NCBI GenBank assembly: GCA_963576725.1
Contig: OY755241.1
Span: 1 to 64,000 of the forward strand
DNA length: 64,000 nucleotides
Reading direction: 5' to 3'
From: Azorinus chamasolen
Lineage: Eukaryota > Mollusca > Bivalvia > Cardiida > Solecurtidae
The position numbers were made by a program, and so were the translations under genes. The notes under the pieces were generated by a model, which was not told where the DNA came from, did not search any database, and saw only the letters and a list, made by a program, of their open reading frames with translations. Positions 1-10,154 of this stretch are shown here, piece after piece. Position 1 is the stretch's first letter. Each line of letters opens with the position of its first letter.

Positions 1-1930
1 AAACACGTTAATACTGCAACATATTTTGTTTTGGTGAAGTATATCATAGGGCCTTTGCAATGAATGTAAAAATATATTATCTATCTATGAAATTGTGCCT
101 TATACGGGCATTTGAAATTGTCATTTTCATTAAAGAAAACAACGATCGAGTAATAACCCTATCTTTTACGGCCCGCACAGACGGACAGATGAACGGACGG
201 ACATTCAACCCTGCGCGGACGGTTAGCAAATGTCCTGTACTATATACACATGTATATTTTATAATTCTATACCACGCTGTTATGGATACAGCCATAGTCA
301 AAAGTCACGAAAAACTACCCCTTTTATAACAAAATTTAGATTCAAATTAGAGAATTTACTGCGCGTACGGTCGGACAAACACGTTAATATTGCAACATCT
401 GGTATTTTTGTAAAGTATATGATAGGACCGTTGCACTGAATGTAAAATTATATTATATATCTATAAATTATGCCTTAGACGGGCATTTGAAATTGCATTT
501 TTTACTTTCCGAATATCTGAATTTGGCCATTTTTTAAGCTGTACGGACGGACGAATGTCCCATACTCTATTCAAACTCTGTCATTTTGTTTATATATTTA
601 TTACCTACATACATATGTAAAACAAATAATATATTCAAAGATTTTATGTAAAAATAACACTCAAAAGAGACCAAAACGGCCCGATTTTCATAAAATATAG
701 CAATTGGGGCATAGGGAACGGCGCGTACGGACGAACGAACAGCAGTGTACGCAGTATATTAAAATACCAGCTTGTAGAGACTAACTTGCTTTATACATAC
801 ACGTAGGTTTTAAATAAAAATAAACGTATTTAGAGACCAGGGTTCTATTAAATAGGGCCCAGAATGTGCATTTTGGACTCTTTAGCGGGTGTCTAGGATC
901 GAACATAGACCCAACTTTATCGATGGTTTTAGGTAAAACATTTAGTACCAATAGAATAAGTATACTTCGATCTACATATTAATTATACATTTAGTGCGCA
1001 GACATATCATGGTCTGTTCAGAAATGACGGTCAAAGTTCGTGAAATTCGGAAAAATCGGAAATTTTTGCGATACTTAGCTAATTCAAGACCTCGCACAGA
1101 CATACACAAGAACGGACAGACCAATATAAATATGCATATGCATAAAGTATGCCCAAGAACTGTTCTTCATATTGGTATAAAGATATAAAGAATATATGCA
1201 GGGATTATGTAATAATAAGACCCCCAAAACGGCGGAAATCGCTAAAGAACAAAGGACCGATTTGGCGCCAAAATGGTTTTCGCGCTCGGACGGACGAACG
1301 CATTCACCGGGGAACATACATTTAGTGCCATTTTAAAGGGCTAGTAAGTAGATCCACCTCGGTGAAAAAATATTCAAAAAATATTGAAAATTGACTGAGA
1401 TATCAGGTTCCAACCCCTTAAAATGACCCAATCCGGAACCATTTAGGAGTATCTGTGTCAACACTGGCAACCTAATTAAAACTCCGAGTTGACATGTGGT
1501 TAGTACTTATTTTTTACAACTTGAATAGTTCTACAAGTACATGAAAAAATATTATGGAAATATTAATTAATAAGCGCGTTATGAACGTTTGATGTACCAG
1601 GTGCAATTATAAAAGTGTCTGTTTTTTAACATGTTTTTTGAAGTTTCAATGAGAACCCGTAGAGCTAGAATATCAAACGATATGTCATTTTGAAGGTCTT
1701 AACGTGCCCTACATGCCGATGCCTTCATAATGGAAATCGGTCAAGAGATAGGTTTTTCATTGCCCAAATACGGACAGGAACACTTAGACCATCAAATCCT
1801 ATCAAAATTCAGCCTAAAAATGGGATAACTTCCTTATATGGAAGTTTTCGGTAATGATACTTACAGGATCTAAAGAACTTTTGATGCCGCATCTTTTGAC
1901 ACCAAAACCAAAAACTATTATCTGATGGTG
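1..1930. repeat. AT-rich non-coding sequence with a ~376-bp direct duplication
   Basis: No convincing gene. The segment starting at 1 is repeated in diverged form from 377 (shared AAACACGTTAAT...GCAACAT, then the same run to TTTGAAATT). CGGACGGACGAAC-type clusters recur near 180-200, 545, 725 and 1290, resembling the tetranucleotide microsatellites of the HINE-type elements elsewhere in the window. The short open frames here show no domain or splice structure and are taken as chance. Confidence 0.5.
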
Positions 1931-2960
1931 GGTTAGCTAGTGGGTCTACTAGTGGGTATACTAATGGGTTAGGTAATGGATCTACTGGTTATCCCTTGCA
2001 TCCCGTATGGCTCTAAAACATAGTTGGTTAACCCTGAGTTAACATACGAGGGTTAACCCATGTATATTTACATGTAGTAAAAACCTTCAAAGCCCATAAC
2101 TCGCTAAAATCTGCTCCGATTTTCGAAATTAAACGGTTCTGTGTTTGACTCACTCAGTTCTTTCCATCTATACCAATAGATCTTAAATTAGCTGACCTAC
2201 TAGTCGCCAAAGTAAAAATAATTGCATCGGAAATTAATACAAATATTGAATAACTGGAATGTGTAATTGATCTGGAGCCACAATGGTTGCTTTTACGTAC
2301 TACAAATATAGATTTTCTTGTAGCCTGAACCCTTCCATATAAGACACGTTCATATAAGAACAACACATGTTCAATTAGCTGACCTACAAGTCGCCCATGT
2401 AACACAGTGCGTCAAAAGTCACTCAAATATTGCCTAAATATATGCGGTACTTGATCTGGAGCTTCATTGTTTGCTTATACCTACTAAAACTATGCATTTT
2501 CGTGTTGCTTGGACCCTCCTCTATAGGGTATCTTAATATCAGCACAACAGATCTTAAATTAGCTGTCCTACAAGTTGCCCATGTAACACAATGCATCACC
2601 TATTAAAACTAAACAGTTTCTTGTAGCCTGCGCCCTTCCATATACGATATGTTAATATAAATAAACATATCTTCTATTAAGTTACAAGTGGTCCACGTAA
2701 CACAATGCATTAAAAGTCATTCAAATATACCATAACTGGATGCCTTAAGTGATCTAGAGCTAAACTGTTTGCTTATACTCACTCAAATTATTCAATGCCT
2801 AGTAACCTGGACTCTCTCCAATGCTATATGTTAATATAAGTATAATGGATTCTAAATTTTCTGAGTTACACGTTGTCAAGGTAACACAATGCATCAAAAT
2901 GTATGCATAGGGTAAGAGCACGTTGGCGTGTTGACCGAACCCATAGTTCTATTTATAGAG
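1931..2960 (+). repeat. Subtelomere-like block Z, copy 1 (~187-bp tandem repeats)
   Basis: The block begins with GGGTTAGCTAGTGGGTCTAC-like sequence, then GGTTAACCC motifs, then about four diverged copies of a ~187-bp unit marked by GTAACACAATGCATC (about 2399, 2585, 2697 and 2884; one unit is short). The same block recurs at 5340-6170 and 6900-7870 in the same orientation. Non-coding. Confidence 0.75.
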
Positions 2961-2988
2961 GTCACATTGTATGCACCAGGTATTAGTT

Positions 2989-3094
2989 AGTGTCTATTAA
3001 GTGTGGATTTAATGATTTTAAATGCCGAAGCGCAGCGAGCGTTAGCGAGCGAGCAAGGCATTTAAAGTCATTAAATTCGCACTTAATAGACACT
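2989..3094. mobile_element. Fold-back (hairpin) element with ~39-bp arms
   Basis: Left arm 2989-3027 starts AGTGTCTATTAAGTG and is the near-perfect reverse complement of 3057-3094, which ends ACTTAATAGACACT. The centre is a GC-rich GCGAGCG-type sequence. Arms meeting at a short GC-rich centre are typical of fold-back MITEs. No coding capacity. Confidence 0.75.
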
Positions 3095-4190
3095 GATATA
3101 GTGTTTAGCCTAGTTTTTGGACAGGATGTAAAGTGGGCAGAGTGAAGCTGGAATTGGTCTCGTGCGTTACCAGGGACAACAGCATAAACCGTGTGTTGAG
3201 AAAGATGTCAGAAAGGTAGCCGACGTTCGACCTTTGAGACCATAGATGTTTTGGATTATGGACGATACATTTCAAGATAGCAGTCTAACACAACTGTTAA
3301 ATGTGCAGACCCAAACGTTGTTCAAGCCCGAATTAGGTAAGATATTTCATTGAGTCACTCTCGACGTTTCAAGCGCTATGCTCTTAAAAGAAAGCAAAAA
3401 CATTTAATGCAATAAAATGCTTTGAACTAAAATTCAGTTAAACGCTAGAATATATGCATCATAAGAAATATTCCTATATCCTAGCTGACGGTAGCTTAAA
3501 GCAGTCAGAAATTATTAAAGCAGAATGCTCTTAAAGGAGTATTCTGCTTTAATTTCAGTCTGTTTTAAGCAACCACCTGTCTTCAATACTACAAGCTATG
3601 GAGGAAAAGGTTATTAACCTACAGTTAATATTATCATATTTTATAATTTCAGGGCCGGGGCGAGGGACCAGTGTCATCTAATGAGATAAAAGACAGGAAT
3701 GACCATAGATACTTGTTTAACAGTCAATCGTTGTACAGTAGCCGTTCAACGGCAAAACAATGCAATCTCTATAGACAGGTGGCTGCTTATTACAGACAAA
3801 GGTAGTTCGGAAAGCTCCAAATGGAGCATTCTACATTACATTTGTCCAGCATTTAGCATACACTTGTCTGACACGCTAAATTTTTTATATAGGGTCTTCT
3901 TTTTGGTGTTTTTAATAATGGTTTTTCTTGTTTTCTAATCTCTGTACATGTCTGCCAGTAAATGTTTGAGTTGCATCAGTTCACCTCATTTCTTAGCCTT
4001 GGTATCTACACAGAACATTTACATGTATGTGTAATTGACGCTCGCGCTGTTACATGGTGGGACGAGCTCTACGTCACAGGATGTACTCGCGCATGCGCTG
4101 GGGACAGCCGACTTAGTCGCTAAGTCAGCGATTAGTGTCTGACTATAAGAAATTAATCGTGGAGAAATTCAAAATTTCCAGCATTGTGAT
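3095..4190. other. Intergenic stretch without a recognisable gene
   Basis: It contains an imperfect inverted repeat near 3490-3590 (TTAAAGCAG... / ...CTGCTTTAA, then CCACCTGTC) resembling the core of the MITE at 52426-52623, and one GC-richer patch near 4035-4100 with a CGCGCATGCGC palindrome (NRF-1-like). Nothing supports a coding exon. Confidence 0.4.
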
Positions 4191-4194
4191 TGGC

Positions 4195-4645
4195 CCAAAA
4201 AGTAGGTTAAACACTTGTGATGATAGAATCTATTAATATCGCTATACTGAAGGCGATTGAAGGCCAAAGGTGAAAGAATACCACGTGATGTTTTTGTACC
4301 AATTGGATTGGCTGAATTTGAAATAGTCATTGCAACGCAATTGTGAACTTTTACATTAAAGAAAACAGCCATGGTGATTGTTTTGTGTTATAAATTGGAT
4401 AGGAATATATTCTATTAATACAAGGAGTTTGGAAACAAGGTATGTAAACTTTCAATAATTGCTGTGTTGGGTATTTTTCAAACATAATTTTGGTCTTGTG
4501 CAGATGCTTTGCATATATTTAAATAAAGCTTCAAGTAGCTCCAGCTCCCTAAATAGAATGAATTGAACAGAAAGATAAGAATTAAAGTTACTCAGGAATG
4601 GTAGCTGTGGAAATGTTTGGTTAATAAATCGGACAATTTTTTTGG
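4195..4645 (+). repeat. Block X, copy 1 (~430 bp)
   Basis: Sequence from the GATGATAGAATCTATTAAT motif to the TTTGGTTAATAAATCGGAC end. A second copy lies at 7905-8375 with high identity, where a ~40-bp segment around GATTGGCTGAATTTG is tandemly doubled. Non-coding. Confidence 0.75.
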
Positions 4646-4649
4646 CAGT

Positions 4650-5350
4650 AGACACACCAGTAGACCCACTACTAGACTAACTCTAACCCTAACCATCTAT
4701 CAATAGAATGTTGATCGTAGAAGTTTCTTAACACAATGTGTCTACTGGTGTGTCTACGAGTGGGTCTACTAGTGGGTCTACTAGTGGATATACCGGTGGG
4801 TCTACTAGTTGGTCAACTAGTGTGTCTACTGGTGTGTCTACTGGTGTGTCTACTGGTATGTCTCCTGGTGGGTCTACTAGTGGGTCTCCCGGTGTTTCTA
4901 CTGGTGTGTCTACTGGTTGGCCAACTAGTGGGTCTACTAATGGGTCTATTAGTGTGTCTACCGGTGTGTCTACTGGTGTGTCTACTGGTCGGTCTACTAG
5001 TGGGTTTACTAGTGGGTCTACTAGTGGGTTTAACGGTGTGTCTACTGGTGTGTCTACTAGTTTGTCTACCAGTGGATCTACTAATGGGTTTACTGGTAGT
5101 GGGTCTACTCGTTGTTCTACTTGTGGGTCTAACCCTAAACTGGGTTCTAAGGAGTAAGGGTTTATGGGTAAGGGTTCATGATAACATAGGTATTCTATAT
5201 GTGGGTCTACCGATAAGTCTATTAGTGGGTCTACTAGTGGGTCTACTAGTGGGTCTACCGGTGGGTCTTCTAGTGGGTATACTAGTGAGTCTACTGGTGG
5301 TGGGTTAGCTAGTGGGTCTACTAGTGGGTATACTAATGGGTTAGGCAATG
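4650..5350. repeat. 12-bp minisatellite (TCTACTAGTGGG-type), array 1
   Basis: About 50 head-to-tail variants of a 12-mer, mainly TCTACTAGTGGG and TCTACTGGTGTG. Because the period is a multiple of three and lacks stop codons, long open frames appear on both strands (STGV/STSG-like and PLVD-like repeats). These are by-products, not genes. The array is preceded by the telomere-like CTCTAACCCTAACC at about 4680. Confidence 0.9.
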
Positions 5351-6170
5351 GGTCTACTGGTTATCCTTTGCATCCCGTTACCCACATAGTGGGTTAACCC
5401 TGAGTTAACATACGAAGGTTAACCCATGCATATGTACATATAGTAAAAACTTTCAAAGTCCATAACTAGCTCAAATCTGCTCCGATTTTCGAAATTTAAA
5501 CGGTTCTGTGTTTGACTCTCTCAGTTCTTTCCATCCATTCTAATAGATCTTAAATTAGCTGACATACAAGTTGCTCATGTAACACAATGCATCAAAACTC
5601 ACTCAAATACTGCCTAACTGGATTATGTAATTCATCTGGAGCCACACTGTTTGCTTATACCTACTCAAACTATACATGTTCTTGTAGCATGCACTCTTCT
5701 ATATACCAAACGTTAATATTGCTACAAAACAGCTTCAAATAACTGACCTACACGTCGCCCACGTAACACAATGCATAAAAATACTACCTAACTAGATGCC
5801 GTCCTTGATCTGGAGCTTCATTGTTTGCTTATACCTACTAAAACTATACATTTTCGGGTAGCATAGACCCTCCTCTACAGGATATATTAATATAAGTACA
5901 ACAGATCTCCAATTAAATGCGTTACAACGGATCCAGGTAACACAATGCATCAAAACGCACTCAAATATTGCCTAACTGTATGCCGTAAGTGATCTGGACC
6001 CAAACTGTTTGCTTATACTTACTTAAATTATACATTTACTACTAGCTTGGACCCTACCATATACTATATGTTTATATAAGTACAACAGATTTTCAATCAA
6101 CTGAGTTATAACGGGTCCAGGAAACACAATGCATCAAAATCCATCACCACGTGACCTGGTTACATGGCAT
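5340..6170 (+). repeat. Block Z, copy 2 (~187-bp tandem repeats)
   Basis: Second copy of the block at 1931-2960. It joins directly to the end of minisatellite array 1 and contains about four ~187-bp units with the same GTAACACAATGCATC marker. Confidence 0.75.
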
Positions 6171-6179
6171 CTTTAAATA

Positions 6180-6905
6180 GAATGGTCAACTTTTTTGACC
6201 GTGTACATTCCCCCAACCTCTAACCCAGAAGACCCACTGGTAAACACACCATTAGATCCATTGGTAGACCCACTAGTAGACCCACCAGTAAACCCACTAG
6301 TAGACCCACAAGTAGACACACCAGTAGACCCACTACTAGACTAAACCTAACCCTAACCATCTATCAATAGAATGTTGATCGTATAAATTTATTAACACAG
6401 TGTATCTACTGGTGTGTCTACTGGTGTGTCTACTAGTGGGTCTACTAGTGGGTCTACTAGTGGATATACCGATGGGTCTACTAGTGGGTCAACTAGTGTG
6501 TCTACTGGAGTGTCTACTGGTATGTCTCCTGGTGGGTCTACTAGTGGGTCTACTAGTGGGTCTACCGGTGTGTCTACTGGTGTGTCTACTGGTCGGTCTA
6601 CTAGTAGGTCTACTAGTGGGTCTACTAGTGTGTCTACTGGTGTGTCTACTAGTTTGTCTTCCAGTGGATCTACTAATGGGTTAACTGGTGGTGGGTCTTC
6701 TCGTCGTTCTACTGGTGGGTCTAACCCTCAACTGAGTTCTAAGGGGAAAGGGTTTATGGGTAAGGGTTCATGATAAAAAACGTATTCTATACATGGGTCT
6801 ACCGGTGAGTCTACTAGTGGGTCTACCGGTGGGTCTTCTATTGGGTCTACTAGTGAGTCTACTGGTGGTGGGTTAGCTAGTGGGTCTACTAGTGGGTATA
6901 CTAAT
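6180..6905. repeat. 12-bp minisatellite, array 2
   Basis: Same 12-mer family as 4650-5350. At 6230-6330 the units are on the opposite strand (AGTAGACCCAC...). After a CTAACCCTAACCATCTATC linker at about 6340 they run in the forward direction, so this array has an internal inversion. Confidence 0.85.
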
Positions 6906-7870
6906 GGGTTAGGTAATGGGTCTACTGGTTATCCCTTGCATCCCGTATGGCTCTAAACATAGTGGGTTAACCCTAAGTTAACATACGAGGGTTAACCCAT
7001 GCATATGTACATATAGTAAAAACTTTCAAAGCCCATATTCGCTCAAATCTGCTCCGATTTTCGAAATTTAAACGGTTCTGTGTTTGACTCTCTCAGTTCT
7101 TTGAATCGATTCCAATAGATCTTCAATCAGCTGACCTTCTAGTCGCCAAAGTAACACACTGCATCATATATCAATACAAATATTGCATAACTGGAATGTG
7201 TAATTGGTCTGGAGCCACACTGGTTGCTTTTACGTACTACAAATATACATTTTCCTGTAGCCTGAACCCTTCCATATAAGACACGTTCATATAAGAACAA
7301 CACATGTTCAATTAGCTGAGCTACAAGTCGCCCATGTAACACAGTGCATCAACAGTCACTCAAATATTGCCTAAATATATGCGGTACTTAATCTGGAGCT
7401 TCATTGTTTGCTTATATCTACTAAAACTATGCATTTTCGTGTAGCTTGGACCCTCATCCAGAGGGTATGTTAATATCAGCACAACAGATCTTAAATTAGC
7501 TGACATACAAGCTGCCCATGTAACACAATGCATCACCTATTAAAACTTAACAGTTTCTTGTAGCCTGCAGCCTCAATATACGATATGCTAATATAAATAA
7601 ACATATCTTCAATTAAGTTACAAGTGGTCCACGTAACACAATGCATTAAAAGTCATTCAAATATACCATAACTGGATGCCGTAAGTGATCTGGAGCCGAA
7701 CTGTTTGCTAATACTCACTCAAAATATTCAATGCCTAGTAACCTAGACTCTCTCCAATGCTATATGTTAATATAAGTACAACTTATTCTAAATTGTCTGA
7801 GTTGTCAAGGCAACACAATGCATCAAAATATATGCATAGAGTAAGACCACGTTGGCGTGTTGACCGGACC
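6900..7870 (+). repeat. Block Z, copy 3
   Basis: Third copy of the ~187-bp tandem block, closest in sequence to copy 1. It is followed directly by block X copy 2. Non-coding. Confidence 0.75.
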
Positions 7871-7904
7871 CATATTTCTATTTATAGATGTCACATTGTA
7901 TGCA

Positions 7905-8375
7905 CCACGTGATGATAGAATCTATTAATATCGCTATACTGAAGGCGATTGAAGGCGAAAGGTGAAAGAATACCACGTGATGTTTTTGTACCAATTGGAT
8001 TGGCTGAATTTGAAATAGTCATTGCTTTTGTACCAGTTGGATTGGCTGAATTTGAAATAGTCATTGCAGCGCCATTGTGAATTTTTACAGTAAAGAAAAG
8101 AGCCATGGTGATTGTTTTGTGTTATAAATTGGATAGGAATATATTCTATTAATACAAGGAGTTTGGAAACAAGGTATGTAAACATTCAATAATTACTGTG
8201 TTGGGTATTTAAAACATAATGCTGGTCTTGTGTAGATGCTTTGCATATCTTTAAATAAAGCTTCAAGTAGCTCCAGCTCCCCAAATAGAATGAATTGAAC
8301 AGAAAGATAAGAATTAATGTTACTCAGGAATGGTAGCTGTGGAAATGTTTGGTTTTTAAATCGGACCATTTTTTG
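7905..8375 (+). repeat. Block X, copy 2
   Basis: Duplicate of 4195-4645, with an extra tandem copy of a ~40-bp piece at about 7988-8067. Non-coding. Confidence 0.75.
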
Positions 8376-8439
8376 GGCATAATGACGAAAATAGAAGTAA
8401 AGCTCTCTTTGGAGAGCTCTAGCTTCAGCTCCCGAACTG

Positions 8440-9185
8440 TAAGTAATTGTTAAGGTGAACGAGTTAACCCCGGAGGAAAGGTATCGTGCTTATGTTTTAG
8501 TTGCAGGGTTAACCCGGGATTTAACCCAGAGGTAATAGATGACAGAGTTAACCACGGAGTTAAGGTACAGGGTTAAGGTTAAGGTTTCAGAGTCAACCCA
8601 TGAGTTATATCTGAAGTTAACGTGGCAGAGTTAACACATGAATAAGGTAAAGGGTTAAGTTTATGATCGCAGGGTTAACCCTGGAGTTAACACAGGGGTT
8701 ATGGTGGTTTAAATAACCCTTGAGTTAAGGTAATTTGCTAAGATTAAGTTTACAGGGCTAACAAATTAGTTAACTCCAGGATAAGCCTTGGTAAATCTCT
8801 AGATGATAAAACTCTAAACATGCGGAGTTACCCTGTGTTGACTCTAACCGGTTAACCCTTAGGTCACCTATGGATCTAATAATCATGGGTTAACCTGAGT
8901 TAACCTCGGTGGGTTAACCCTTGGGTCATGTATGTCTCTATAGTAGTGGGTTAACCTAGGAGGGTTAACCAAGTTGTTACATATGCCTCTAAACATCGTG
9001 GGTTAACCTGAGTTAATCTCGGTGGGTTTACCCTTGTGTCATGTATGACTCTATAGTTGTGGGTTAACCTGGAAGGGTTAACCAATTTGTCACATATGGC
9101 TCTAAACATCGTGGGTTAACCTGAGTTAACCTCGGAAGGTTAACCCTTGGGTCACGTATGGTTCTAAACATAATTGGTTAACCTG
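8440..9185 (+). repeat. GGTTAACC-rich array, 113-bp period
   Basis: GGGTTAACC motifs recur throughout. From 8887 a regular 113-bp dimer is visible (GGGTTAACCTGAG at 8887, 9000 and about 9113, with half-units near 8947 and 9060). The core is the palindrome GGGTTAACCC. Before 8887 the copies are irregular. Confidence 0.8.
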
Positions 9186-9662
9186 AGTTATTACAGATTT
9201 TTTTATAAAACAAAAATTGGATTTTCTCCAAATTCACATATATTGCACAACAGCAAATTCTAAGCAATTTGTTTATTCTATTCTCTTCTTTACAAAATAG
9301 AGGAAAGGGAAGTTTATAAAATACTCTTTTAATATTTTCAAAGGGCAATAACTGATCCATTTTAGCACTACTTTTTCATTTGACACTTGATTTGAGGTTG
9401 GCTTTTCAAGGCGTTTGCAGAGATATATACATTGTCTATCTTCATAGTTTGTTTCCTCAGCATATCATTATACATAAACTTACTTACATATCTCTTTGTA
9501 TAGTTCTCCTTTGATTTATAAATAGACTCTATCATCACGTGGTACATACCACGTGTCATATTAAATAGAATGACACTATATGACATCATGATCTATTTAT
9601 AGCAGCCAATCATATCAAAGAGTTGCATAGTTGCATAGTTGCATCTCGCCAAAGTGCCTATA
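9186..9662. other. Short non-repetitive spacer before the telomeric array
   Basis: AT-rich, no gene seen. It contains a perfect inverted repeat of two E-box hexamers (CACGTGGTA-CA-TACCACGTG, 9536-9555) and a triple GTTGCATA near 9621-9645. Confidence 0.4.
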
Positions 9663-10154
9663 CCCTAACCCTAACCCTAACCCTAACCCTAACCCTAACC
9701 CTAACCCTAACCCTAACCCTAACCCTAACCCTAACCCTAACCCTAACCCTAACCCTAACCCTAACCCTAACCCTAACCCTAACCCTAACCCTAACCCTAA
9801 CCCTAACCCTAACCCTAACCCTAACCCTAACCCTAAACCCTAAACCCTAACCCTAACCCTAACCCTAACCCTAACCCTAACCCTAACCCTAACCCTAACC
9901 CTAACCCTAACCCTAACCCTAACCCTAACCCTAACCCTAACCCTAACCTAACCCTAACCTAACCCTAACCCTAACCCTAACCCTAACCCTAACCCTAACC
10001 CTAACCCACTAACCCTAACCCTAACCCTAACCCTAACCCTAACCCTAACCCTAACCCTAACCCTAACCCTAACCCTAACCCTAACCCTAACCCTAACCCT
10101 AACCCTAACCCTAACCCTAACCCTAACCCTAACCCTAACCCTAACCCTAACCCC
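9663..10154 (+). repeat. Telomeric CCCTAA array
   Basis: About 490 bp of almost uninterrupted CCCTAA (TTAGGG on the other strand), the standard metazoan telomere repeat. The few irregular units (AAACCC near 9835, AACCTAACC near 9950, CCCACTAACCC near 10009) show limited decay. The orientation is that of a left chromosome end, so the array caps the sequence to its right. Confidence 0.97.

Noticed and set aside
3660..3960. Possible exon after TATAATTTCAG at 3652
   Set aside because: The frame meets a stop within about 12 codons, and no donor or homology is seen.
4087..4098. NRF-1-like CGCGCATGCGC (also at about 17552)
   Set aside because: The motif is plausible, but no gene starts nearby on either strand.
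4728..5348. 206-residue PLVD-repeat frame and its plus-strand counterparts
   Set aside because: By-products of a 12-bp minisatellite whose period is a multiple of three.
9623..9850. Open frames of TLTLTL and PNPNPN residues
   Set aside because: They are translations of the CCCTAA telomere array.
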